Shown here one piece after another: positions 33,471 through 43,425 of a DNA stretch of 64,000 nt; position 1 is the stretch's first letter, and each line of letters opens with the position of its first letter. The position numbers and the translations under genes are program-made. The DNA is from Balaenoptera acutorostrata (lineage: Eukaryota > Chordata > Mammalia > Artiodactyla > Balaenopteridae): the NCBI RefSeq assembly GCF_949987535.1, contig NC_080075.1, forward strand, positions 55,917,636 to 55,981,635, given 5' to 3'. The notes beneath the pieces were generated by a model, which ran no database searches, was not told the DNA's origin, and saw nothing but the letters and a program-made list of their open reading frames with translations.

Positions 33471-35489
33471 AATCATTAATCACACACAATATAGCACAAT
33501 AAGGGAGGACAGAGCATGTTGTAGGCAGAGGGGAAGCCAGGAGAAAAAGCAATTAGAGATGCCAAGAGAAGGAGAGGAGATAATTGACAGAGTGAGGACC
33601 TGGGGGGCAGGGAGGTGCAGATGGGGATGGAACTGGAATAAAACAGTTATCTTCTTCAGTTTTAGAAAAATCCCTAATGTTAATTTCCAGAGCAGAAAGA
33701 ATCCTTTGATAATTTGAGTCTTCTGAGTGTTTGGTTTTGGAAGCTGTCAGAAGTGGGAGCTCTATTTACCATCTTGACATCTGGCCACACCCCTAGACAC
33801 CACCTCCTCCTCCTGCTCTGAAGGGGCAGAAGCTCTCTCCATCTTTTCTTTGATGCTCCCTTAGTCTTGGTTTCTGCTGCCCGAATTCAGTCTCGTGGGG
33901 GGATGAGTGGGAACTGAACACGGTTGAAAAGCCACAAAAAGGAGAGTACGCACAGAGTAAAATGATTTATATATGGGCATCTTCCGCTGGGAGAAACTGC
34001 TTCCCCATCACTCTTTGGTGTCTCAGACTAAGGCTTAAGCGCAACTCATTTTTCGCTTTTCCATTCCAATTAGCTACATATTTTTAGCACGTGTTATATA
34101 AGGCTCATCTGCCCGAATTCATTGGCTTGGGGCCTCTCCTTCCTTTCATTTCACTGGTGGATTGACCCGCATGGTGGGATGACAAGTCTGTAAATAGCCT
34201 GCTCGAGGAGGGGTGGATGGAAAGAGCTCTCGAGATGAAGTGAGGGTTTGTATTTGGCATGCCAGGGCTAAATCCAGCCCTTCTAAAAGGGGAAAGCAGC
34301 AAGAACGCACAATTCTGAACTAAACGGTAACACATTAGGAAGGGCTGCTCCGCCCTGCAAGCACGAAGAAGCAGGGCTCAGACAGGTAGGGCCGGACTCC
34401 CACCGAGAGGCCCCTGATGCACCTGAGCCAGGCCTGAGGAGGCCGGCCACAGGTCCCAAATGCGCCGAGGGCTCTCTCAGCTGCAAAAGAATCCTCTAAC
34501 GCTGGCTGCGCGTGTAACTATGCGCGAGTTGCAGGGCTTTCTAGGAAAAATAAAAGCTCATCAGCACTGTCGCTGGGAGGCGGGAAAGAGCATGAAGCGG
34601 GACTATGAAAACCCTGCACTCGCCCCATCCCTGCCGTCAACTCTTGCCGTCCCAGGGAAAGCACTTCACCTCTCTCGGAGTCGGCCGGCATCCTTGTGTT
34701 AAAAATATCCACATCACTTCTATACACGGGGTGTGGGAGGACTAAAATGGAACAATAAACATGTCCAGAAAAGTAAAAGGTTATATTCAGATGTAAAGCA
34801 TTATTGTCATGAGTCTGACCTGTAATCCATGATTACACACCCCGAGTAAAATTTGCAGAGGGCATGGGGGCTAAGCTAAGCCACCTCCTCCCAGAGGTCA
34901 CAGCACAGGACAAGTTCCTCTAGAAACCAGAGCCCAGAGAGGAGGAGAGAGGGAGCCCTAGAAGTCAAGGGGTGTAGCGCTGGGGTATGACCTTAGTGTC
35001 CCCAAAGAACATACAAAAGCCAGACAGCCTTCCCCAGGTGCTGGGCTCATCAAAGCTAAGTCCACGCCCACTGGGATCTTTCAGCCCATCCATCCTCCTC
35101 CTTCTCCTCCCAGGACATGTAATGGGCAACAGTTACTATGGAAGGTGCACACCTGAATGAAACCTCGGATATCTCAAAGACTGTCCAAAGTCACTACAGA
35201 AAAGTCTTTCCAGAGCTAAAGAAAAATAAAGCCGTATTCTTCCTCAGCCTACACCAGCAGTTAGCAGTTATATGTTTACCTATTTAATGGGAAGACAGAT
35301 ATTCAAATCCACCGCAGGAAAGAGTACCAGCCTCTATGAGATAGAGGTGACCTCCTGCTGATTTGCAGTTCTGGAGACGAAACCCCGTCTCCAACGCCCC
35401 TCAACCTGGCTGCAAAATCACTAAGACACCCCAGGCTGCGGACTTTCGGGCCGGCAGCTACACCCCACACTCAGCATCCCTGGTAGAAA
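33471..35489. other. unique non-coding stretch
   Basis: About 2 kb without clear repeats. CpG density rises modestly near 34400-34560 (TGCGCCGAGGG, GGCTGCGCGTG) but not to island level. No recognised frame. Confidence 0.5.
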
Positions 35490-35725
35490 GTTATGACCCG
35501 AGGCCTGGATTCGTGTGGTTTTTCTAGGTGACTTTGAGGAAGGTATTTATTTTGTTTATGTGTCAGTTTTCAACTGTATAAAGTGGAGACAACAGTATCT
35601 GCTTCACAGGGAGGTTGTGAGGATTAAATTAGGTAATATATAAAAAAGGACACATTTTTAAAAGGTATATAAAAAGCACAGGACCTGGCACATTGAGCAG
35701 TGTTCAATAAATATTAACTTCCTTC
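35490..35725 (+). mobile_element. MIR SINE
   Basis: Long MIR match: 'CTAGGTGACTTTGAGGAAGG', 'GTGTCAGTTTTCAACTGTAT', 'GGTTGTGAGGATTAAATTAGG', 'CAGTGTTCAATAAATATTAA'. Confidence 0.85.
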
Positions 35726-36029
35726 TCTTCTCTGGGTTCCAATTCCAGAGGAATCCAACATGATTTGTAAGTTCACAGATTGTATCTCTACTTTCCAATC
35801 TCCCTTTTCTCTGACAACCCCCCTGCCCCCAACACACACACTCACACATGCACATATATACATTCTAACACCTTCGACTCTTCCCGTGTCCTACTTTTCA
35901 GCCAAAACTTCTAAGCTCAAATTCTAGTTCCAGAAACCCTTTCTGGTGGCTCTGGCCCACAGGAGCCCTTCTTTGTCTGAACACTTTTATCTATGACTGT
36001 CAATGCTACTCATCTGACACTCACTGGCA

Positions 36030-36195
36030 AGAGACACAGTGACGTAAAACAAACAAACAAAACAACAACCCTGGCTTACAAATTCTCTGAATCCCAGCCT
36101 GCGTCTTTCAGTTGGCAATAACAATACCTATTCTGCCTACCTCACAGTTTTGCTTTAGGCTCAAGTAAAATTACCTGTATAGAAAAGCTACATAA
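36030..36195 (+). mobile_element. MIR SINE fragment
   Basis: 'GTTGGCAATAACAATACC', 'TTCTGCCTACCTCACAG' and 'AGAAAAGCTACATAAT' fit the 3' half of MIR. Confidence 0.55.
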
Positions 36196-36235
36196 TCTGC
36201 CATAACTATGTAAGTCTAAGGTCTCCACTGCTTCA

Positions 36236-36493
36236 TCCCATCACTGTCACCACCATTCCTACCACCACTCCCACAACTGCCATCATAATCATCACCACCA
36301 CCACCATCATGACTATCACCATCACCTCCATAATCACCACCATTATCATCATTACTATCATTATCACCACCACCACCATCAATACTGCTACCACCATCAC
36401 CACCACCGCTACCATCATGATCACTACTGCTACCACCATTGCTGCCACCAACATCACTGCAACTACCACCACCACCATCACCATCATCATGAC
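36236..36493. repeat. degenerate (CAN)n trinucleotide tract, CAC/CAT-rich
   Basis: About 258 bp built almost wholly of ACC and ATC triplets with scattered substitutions. Substitutions outnumber indels, so frames stay open: Thr/Ile-rich on plus (36309-36557), Gly/Asp-rich or Met/Val-rich on minus (36216-36497, 36233-36499). No start context or neighbouring exon signals support translation. Confidence 0.93.
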
Positions 36494-37937
36494 ACACAAA
36501 GGATCCTTAGGATGTAAGTACTCATTTAACTCATTGAATTCACTAGCTCCTTCCTGACTTGCTGTGTAATGGAAATTTGTGTCAGGCTTTACTTTGAAGA
36601 AAGTGCTTATGGATGGCAGTTGCCCTGAAGCAAGGAGGATAACCCCTCTTCCCTAAACATCCTTGGCCAGGCTCTGGAGAAAGGAGAATTCAAAATTAGC
36701 CAACCAAGTTCCCATGCATATCATTGCAAGCCCCAGCACACGCAGCTGCTGAGCAGCCGACTGAAAATTTATGCCTGCCAACCCTGTCATTTCTCAAAAT
36801 TTCTGAGTTATTTATACTGTACCAGTCTGTGAGATTCAAATCCCCAGTTTCCTGAGATGTAGGAGAAACTGGCAAAATGCTCTTCTAGAAATTCCCAACC
36901 CAAAGTGGATGGCACCGAGGCACTGCCTACTGAATTTCTCCTAATCTGATCCTACCCACTTAAATTAGCCTTGACCACCCCTTCCCCACTGAATCCCACT
37001 CTCATGGTACCCCTACTTGGGGGCCAGGAGTGTCTACCCCATCATTCTGTCTGCTTATGAAGACCCTGACGTCCATGGCCAAGTCCCACCTTTGCTGGAA
37101 GTCGGCCCAGGCTTTCCTAGCCCTCAATGATTGACAGCAGCTTTCTCTCATCAACATCATAGATCTTCGCTCTTGAGAAAAGTAACTTCCGTCTAAGTGA
37201 TCCTTGACCAGCCTGTGAGCTCCCTGAACTTGGGCTCCAAAATTCTTCCTTGGTTCAATGCTAGTTGGATGTATCTTAGGGACACAGTAAGTACTTGCTG
37301 ATAATAACTGATGATAGAAAGGCAGGATGCTTAGTAAGATCAGGTAAAGTAAGTTATCAGGACAATTTGCCTGTAAGAAAGGATAGGAGAAAAGCCCCAC
37401 CCTTCAGTACAAGTCATATGTGTCAAAAATGAGAAACTGGACATCTTAAAGAATAGTCCTCAGGTCCTGGTTGCCTGGTATCAGGCTCCAGATAGTTCTC
37501 TCTACTTGAAGATTTTAGCAAGCTTACCCTTGTGGCAGGACTGGATACCTTTAAGACACCCTGCCCACCCTCGTGTGCCCTGATCCTCTTCAATGTTCCT
37601 CAGTTTCCCTTCACTGGGCTACCCAAGAACTCTGGCTGCTCAGCCCTGGCTGCCACGGGCCCTCAGGCTGGTCCCCTGTCCTCTGTGCTCCGAGCTGCCC
37701 ACATCCCAGCTCGCTGAGGCATCCAGGGCTCTGCTGGTTTCTGCACAGCCCGGGTCAGGCCTGGCTTTGGTCACTGGCCTACGCCCTCCATCATATCTGT
37801 GCTCAATCCACGTTCTGCATTCAGCCTCGCTTCTCCCATCAATTAATTTCTGTGGAACTCTTTGCTGCAACCAACACAGAATGAAACACCCGTCTTTCTC
37901 AGCGTTGTGTTTGAGGCCGGTAATAAAACTGCATCTC
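36494..37937. other. unique non-coding stretch
   Basis: No clear repeat. Frames of 103-132 codons (37573-37884, 37593-37955 on plus; 37002-37400 on minus) are not recognised and overlap one another. Confidence 0.45.
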
Positions 37938-38165
37938 TTACTAACATTTACTTGAGCACATACTATTTGCCAAGCACTCTTTCAAACCCTTTATATGTAT
38001 GTGTATTCAACCCTGTAAGGATTACAACAACTCCATGAAGCAGGGAGGTGGGTACTGGTATTTTCCCTGGTGAGTTGAATAATCAGCCCAAGGGCCCCTG
38101 CTGCTGGGAAGTGGCAGAGCCCCGATCCAGTCTGGAGCGGGAGGCTGCACTCCCAGCCTCTCTGC
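37938..38165 (-). mobile_element. MIR SINE
   Basis: Reversed MIR: 'TACTTGAGCACATACTATTTG', 'GCCAAGCACTCTTTC', 'AGGATTACAACAACTCCATG' and 'GGGAAGTGGCAGAGCCCCG'. Confidence 0.85.
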
Positions 38166-38639
38166 CATCCTGCCTCCACAGAACACCCACTACAGTGCAG
38201 AATGCTTCACTGACCCCAGCAATCACACTTTTCTTAATGTCTCCTCTGCCTTCAGTCCTTCACCTTCCTGTTCAGAAACAACTGGTCTGGTAAAGCCTCA
38301 AATTTGGCACGAGGATTTCTTTCTTCTGGCAGTGGACATATTTGCTTTACCTTTGTTTCCCTTTGTTACAATGATCAAGAAACCAATTACTTAGCAACTG
38401 AATAGCCAGGCGTGAAAGTCAATTCCACCGCCTGTTTCCCACCTACAAGGAGAGGCTCCTGTGGAAGTTTCTGCAGGCTTAAGTCCCAGGAGAGAAGGGA
38501 GAATGTGGCCCAGTGGGTTGGGTCCATTTGTTTATGGGGAATCAAGGCTTGCGGAGGGAGTGCTCACACCCACGTCCCCTGCCCCAGCACCTCAAGGAGC
38601 CAGGACATAGCAAACTCATGTTGAAATGTTGATTTATTT

Positions 38640-39045
38640 ACGCCACTCTTCTCAAAGCTTCCCGTAACTCTCTCTCCCCGCATCGTCGGCTGCCCCTGAG
38701 AATATTCGGCTCAGGTGAGCTCGTTCCCACACATTCCTACTACATTTCAAGCTCACTCCAACCACTGCACCTTTGGTTACCGGGCCCCTCCTGCCTGGAA
38801 TTTCCTCCCTCCATCCCCTCTGCTCATAGAAATGCATCCTCCAGGGCCAGCTCCAGCCCCACCTCCCATGGAGCCTCCAGAATCCCTGGAATCCTGAGGG
38901 CAAGCTCCCTGCTGTGTTCCTACCTGCAAAGTCTTTGCTACTAAAGTCAGTGCTTAATTATACACCGTCACACATTAGTTTCACGTGTGTCTTCTCAACT
39001 AGTCTGGGGGGAGAAATCACGTGTCTTGTGCTCCTGTATCTGCCA
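38640..39045 (+). mobile_element. L2 LINE fragment
   Basis: 'TGCACCTTTGGTTACCGGGC', 'CCTGCCTGGAATTTCCTCCC', 'GAATCCTGAGGGCAAGCTCC' and 'GTGTCTTGTGCTCCTGTATC' lie in L2 order. Confidence 0.65.
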
Positions 39046-39284
39046 CCGCATCTGAAATGGGGCTGGGAACACATAGAGGTGATGAACACACTTGGCTGGC
39101 TGATGGAAACTGGAGGACTCCCTGGGCTTCGGCTGCTCTACCTCCAAGACCAGTGTCAAATGGACAAATTGCAGGCCAGAGTCACAGATCCTACCAACCC
39201 CCTGTGGCATCTCCTCCCCAAACCTCCAGACCCTGCTCTGTGAGCCTCGGGGCTGTCAGTGGCTCCTCCTGGACGCTGTTCTGG

Positions 39285-39323
39285 GCGCGCACGCGCGCGC
39301 ACACACGCGCGCACACACGCACG

Positions 39324-39372
<49 letters not shown>
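39285..39372. repeat. (CG/CA) alternating purine-pyrimidine tract
   Basis: 88 bp of unbroken alternation: a mixed GC/AC first half with CGCGCGC runs, then a pure (CA)n half. Such tracts can adopt left-handed Z-DNA under negative supercoiling. The CpG-rich part is unusual for a mammalian microsatellite. Confidence 0.95.
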
Positions 39373-39374
<2 letters not shown>

Positions 39375-40346
39375 ACTTCTGGCGGAACGACGGGTTAAAT
39401 CCTGCCATATCATCCAGCACTCCTATCTCTGGATCTGAAAGTTGCCAATACCTCAAGAAAAGGTAAATGTGTCACAGCATCAGCCCGGGGGTCCAGGGAC
39501 CTTAATTTCTTCATTTTCTAAAAGATTTGTAGTGCCAAAGTCTCTCCCACAGGAACTTTCTGAAATGCTCTCCACTCAGTGAGGCCTACTCCTCTAATTA
39601 TTGCTCCCCCTACAAATAAATAGTGACTTTGAGGAAAATTCACAAGCACTGTTTTCCTCCCCTCCATTATAAGCACAAAGGCTCAGTTTCTGTTTCTTCC
39701 CTTTATCCTGCTTTACAGAAGACATGTGTTATTATATCGCTCTCCCCTCCTATATCCTGAAGAATTGCCGATCCCTATAAACCCAGGGGTATCAGAACAT
39801 GATCTTTTGTGCACTTATTATTTCCAATGACTAACATGTGAAGGATGTATCCTCAAGTTCCAGGGATTTAATGTAAAATCAGAGCTGCAAAAGAAAGGTT
39901 TGGTGGTTCTTAGGCATCCAAGCACATCCCAGCGCAGAATGAGACACACATTTCCATCTGCGGTCTCGACTCCATGATAATCTCCAGGCAACCAAAAGCC
40001 AGTGCTTAGCGACACAAGCTGGAGGATCAGCCCGCGTATTTCTATTAAAGAGCGGCTCTGGCCTGGTGGGAAGCACAGATCTGAGCCGGTGGCCCCCAGG
40101 CAGAGACCAGCCACGTGGGTTTGGGTTTGGGGTAGGGCAGGAGGAAGGGTTTAATGAAGACAGTCAGTGGGAACGGAGTGGGTGGCAGGTTGTCCAGAAG
40201 TTAAAGGAGGAATTCAAAATGAGGCACAGGGAAGGCAGTTAACCCCCTCGGGGGAGGCCTGAAGCATCTCCTTGCACTTAACCTCTTACTCCCCTCTCTC
40301 CCTCTCTAGATGCTATGCCCCTTGAGGGTGCAAGGAGACTTGGCTT
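39373..40346. other. unique non-coding stretch
   Basis: No repeat recognised. The frame at 39818-40114 (minus, 98 codons) is not known. Confidence 0.45.
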
Positions 40347-40472
40347 AATTCCCTGGTGGGCCAGTGGTTAGGACTCTGTGCTTCCACTGCAGGGGGCACG
40401 GGTTTGATTCCTGGTCAGGGAACTAAGATCCAGCATGCCACGCAGCGCAGCCAAAAAGAAAACAAAACAAAA
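40347..40472 (+). mobile_element. short tRNA-Glu-derived SINE (CHR/Bov-tA-related)
   Basis: 'ATTCCCTGGTGGGCCAGTGG', a degenerate B box 'GGGTTTGATTCC' and 'GTCAGGGAACTAAGATCC', ending '...GCAGCCAAAAAG' plus an A/C-rich tail. It is about 125 bp and lacks the long CHR body, so it is a different, older subfamily. A possible imperfect TSD around CTTGGCTT lies at both sides (before 40347; near 40487-40494). Confidence 0.85.
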
Positions 40473-40689
40473 CCAGTACGAGGGAGCTTGGCTTCAGAAA
40501 TTTGAATTTGGGGGCCTCTAGTCTATCTTTCCCAATGAATCACGCTAAATATAATAGGAAAGCTAACAGAGATTCCTGAAGTCATGATCTGACAGATTTT
40601 TATGGAGCTCAAGCTTTCCCAGATGCTGTGAGAGGCAGAAACAAGAATCTAGGATCAGAGAGCACGTGGCGATTTCGGACCTAGGATAC
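40473..40689. other. unique non-coding stretch
   Basis: Nothing recognised. Confidence 0.4.
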
Positions 40690-40840
40690 ATGGGCTGGCT
40701 AGTGACCTCCACTAACCAGCTCTGGAACTGGAAAAAAGTACTTCCCAAGCCTCATCCATAAAAGAGGGATAATAGTACTTGCCCTGCTCGTCCCCGGGTT
40801 GTTGATCAGAGGAGAAAATTGTGTGTCTGGAAGAAGTTTT
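40690..40840 (+). mobile_element. MIR SINE fragment
   Basis: 'CTGGCTAGTGACCTCCACTAA', 'AGCCTCATCCATAAAAGAGG' and 'GGATAATAGTACTTGCCC' lie in MIR order. Confidence 0.68.
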
Positions 40841-41524
40841 GCCTGTCTATAGGGCCGGTGTATTAATACACTGATATCCTAGGAAGGGGCTAAACTGGAT
40901 AGAGAGAGGCCAACACATCAAACAATGCAAAACAGTAAACCGGTGCAGGGCAGAGCTGCAGGACAAGGGAACCAAGAGACGGGACTCTCCTTTTCATACT
41001 GCCCAGTTTAGTCACCTCTTGCCTGAAAGCTGGGCAATGGAAAGTATAGGAAAAGCAATTCACACCAATCCAGAGGGTTCCTTGGGGACAGCGCCTTTGT
41101 AGTAGGTCTTAACTGGTGTGTCCTGAACCAGTTCCATGGATTTTAATTCTCCAGGCCACAGCAATCCCCCAGGATCAGAGTCAACCTCAAACTGATGTCA
41201 ACAGAGAAACACTCATGCCATCTCCACCCCAGATCTTTCAACTTGACCTCCCAGAGGGACATCAGCTCATTAGCAACCACATTCACACCATGGGGTACCC
41301 TTAAGAAAATCAAGTCCCAAGGAGGAAGAAGTCCCCGATGCAGAAAGGGTTTGTTTTTGAGATCTCGGAGCACCTGCCCCCTGTAATCTCATTTGAACCT
41401 TAGTCATTTCCTCTATATAAGGGCATATATGGATAAATATTTTTATAATGATAATTCTATGCCCACTACTAAACCAAATATCAAAAACAATGTAGAAATC
41501 AGTTAACTGCCTCCATTTATTATA
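40841..41524. other. unique non-coding stretch
   Basis: No clear repeat. Three short overlapping frames (up to 93 codons) are not recognised. Confidence 0.45.
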
Positions 41525-41660
41525 CATCCAAATTAACTCAGTCCAAGGCAATAAATATGTATTGAGCCCTTTCTATAAGCCGGCAGGCATCACACCAGGA
41601 AGAGAGATCAAAATGAAGACAACCCTAGGTCTCCCCTCAAAGGTCTCACAGAAGGGCTCT
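41525..41660 (-). mobile_element. L2-like 3' end fragment
   Basis: 'ATAAATATGTATTGAGCCC' then 'CACACCAGGAAGAGAGATC' resembles a reversed L2 tail. Confidence 0.45.
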
Positions 41661-41794
41661 GGCGTTCTGTAACTCCACCTTTGTTATAGAATGGGGTGTG
41701 TGAAAAGTGATAATGTTTGATCAGCACATAGAGGTAACTGAATGAAGCTGCTCACAATGGGCCCAGGGGCTCTGGCCACTAGGACCACCCTGGC

Positions 41795-41995
41795 AATTTC
41801 CTCCAGTTCTACCACTTACCAGCTGTATGACCTTGGGCAAGTGACCCAACTACTTGTGACTGAACTTCCTAATCTAGAAAATGGGGATAGTAATAGCAAA
41901 TAACTCATTGGCTTGTTGTGAGGAACAAATACGCTAATACACACAAAACTTATAAAACCGTGCCTGACATGGAATAAGTGCTCAATTAATGTCAA
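41795..41995 (+). mobile_element. MIR SINE
   Basis: One of the best-preserved MIRs here: 'CCACTTACCAGCTGTATGACC', 'TTGGGCAAGTGACCC', 'AAAATGGGGATAGTAATAGC', 'TTGTTGTGAGGAACAAATACG' and 'AATAAGTGCTCAATTAATG'. Confidence 0.92.
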
Positions 41996-42540
41996 ACCAT
42001 CACCATTTTCCCCATCTTTTCTTTTAAGAGGACCCTGTTAACCCTTTTTATGACACTGTACCTTATTCATTTTTATTTTCTATAATCCTTGACCATAGTT
42101 CCTCTCAGAAGCTGTTAAGAATTTCAGCAGCTCCAACTCTGCATACATTTCTCCTGGGTACCAAGTCTCCACAAGAACTTCAGGAGTTCTACTCGGGGCT
42201 CTGCAGTGTAAAGTACCCCCTCCCGACACTTTGGCCGTATTCTTCAGTCTCCTTTGGTTCACTGAAGACCTCTGCCCAATCCATCTATTGTGTGACAATA
42301 TTTTTAGGTTAAATTTTTTAGGGCTGGGCTACCGGTAGACTTCCTTGCATTGCACTTATGTCTTATAGTGAGCGAGCCTCTTGTCTCCTCAGCTCAGCAG
42401 GGAAGAGCCGAGAGCCTGGCTGGTGGCTGGAAAAGCCTAATTACAGGCATGTGCCTGCGGTAGGGGAGGGGGAGTGGGGGCAGGACAGAAGGAGTAGGAT
42501 GGACGCAGGGACACTTGGTTGGTTTTTTTAAAAAACAACT
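41996..42540. other. unique non-coding stretch
   Basis: No clear repeat or gene. The 72-codon minus frame (42080-42298) is unrecognised. Confidence 0.4.
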
Positions 42541-43425
42541 TTGAGATATACATTTGTCTCTCTGTATTCATGTAGGATTGGTACCAGGACCTGCCACAGA
42601 TACCAAAATCCATGGATGTCCAAGTCCCTTATGTAAAATGGTGTAGTACGGTTGGTCCACCATATCCAGGGAGTTCCTGCACCTGTGTATTCAACCAGTT
42701 GCGGATGGAATTTCCAATTGCTTGGTTGAGTCTGAAGATACAGAACCCCATTGCACCCCCATATGAAGAGCCAACTATAATTCACATACCATGAGTTCAT
42801 TCATTTTAACTGCACAATTTGGTGGGTTTTGGTTTTTTTTTTTTTTTGGTATAATGACAGATACGTGCAACCATAACCACAGTCCATATTATAACACTTT
42901 CCTCACCTCAAAAAGAAATCTACCTTTTAACTATCACACCCAACCCTCCAATTCCCCACCTCCAGCCTAGACAACCACGAATCTGCTTTCTGTCTCTATA
43001 GTCCTCCTTATTTGGGACGCTTCATATAAGCCAAATCATACAACACATGGTCTTATGTGTCTGGTTTCTTTTATTCACACACAATATTTTCAAGGTTCAT
43101 CCATGGTGTTGCATGTATCAGTACTTCATTCTTTTCTACAGCTCCATAAGAGTCCCTTGTATGAATATTCCACATTTTATTTATCCACTCAACAGTTGTT
43201 GGGCATTTGAATCATCTCTGTTTTTTGACCATTATGAAGAATGCTACTGTAAACAATACAAGTTTTTGTGTGAACATATGTTCTCATTTCTCTTGGGAAT
43301 ATACCTGGGCATGGAATTGCTGGGTCACACGGTAACTCTATGTGTAATCGTTTGAGAATGTTTTCCAAAACAGCTGCCCATTTAACATTCTGCCATTTAG
43401 TTAATTATTGGACAGTTAGAAAGTC
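42541..43425 (-). mobile_element. L1M LINE 3' end, split by a Tigger element
   Basis: Reversed L1 3' UTR starts 'TTGAGATATA' and resumes after the Tigger with 'ATTCACATACCATGAGTTC'. It continues 'CTCAAAAAGAAATCTACC', 'CTTTCTGTCTCTATAGTCC', 'CAAGGTTCATCCATGGTG' and 'GCTGGGTCACACGGTAACTC'. Frames crossing it are chance. Confidence 0.88.
42551..42777. mobile_element. Tigger-type non-autonomous element inside L1
   Basis: 'AGATACCAAAATCCATGGATG', 'CAAGTCCCTTATGTAAAATGG', 'CAACCAGTTGCGGATGGAATT' and 'CATATGAAGAGCCAACTA' match the Tigger group. It is bounded by TA on both sides, and the L1 reads through once it is removed. Confidence 0.78.

Noticed and set aside
36216..36557. Gly/Asp-rich and Thr/Ile-rich ORFs
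   Set aside because: Translation of a trinucleotide repeat on both strands; no exon signals.
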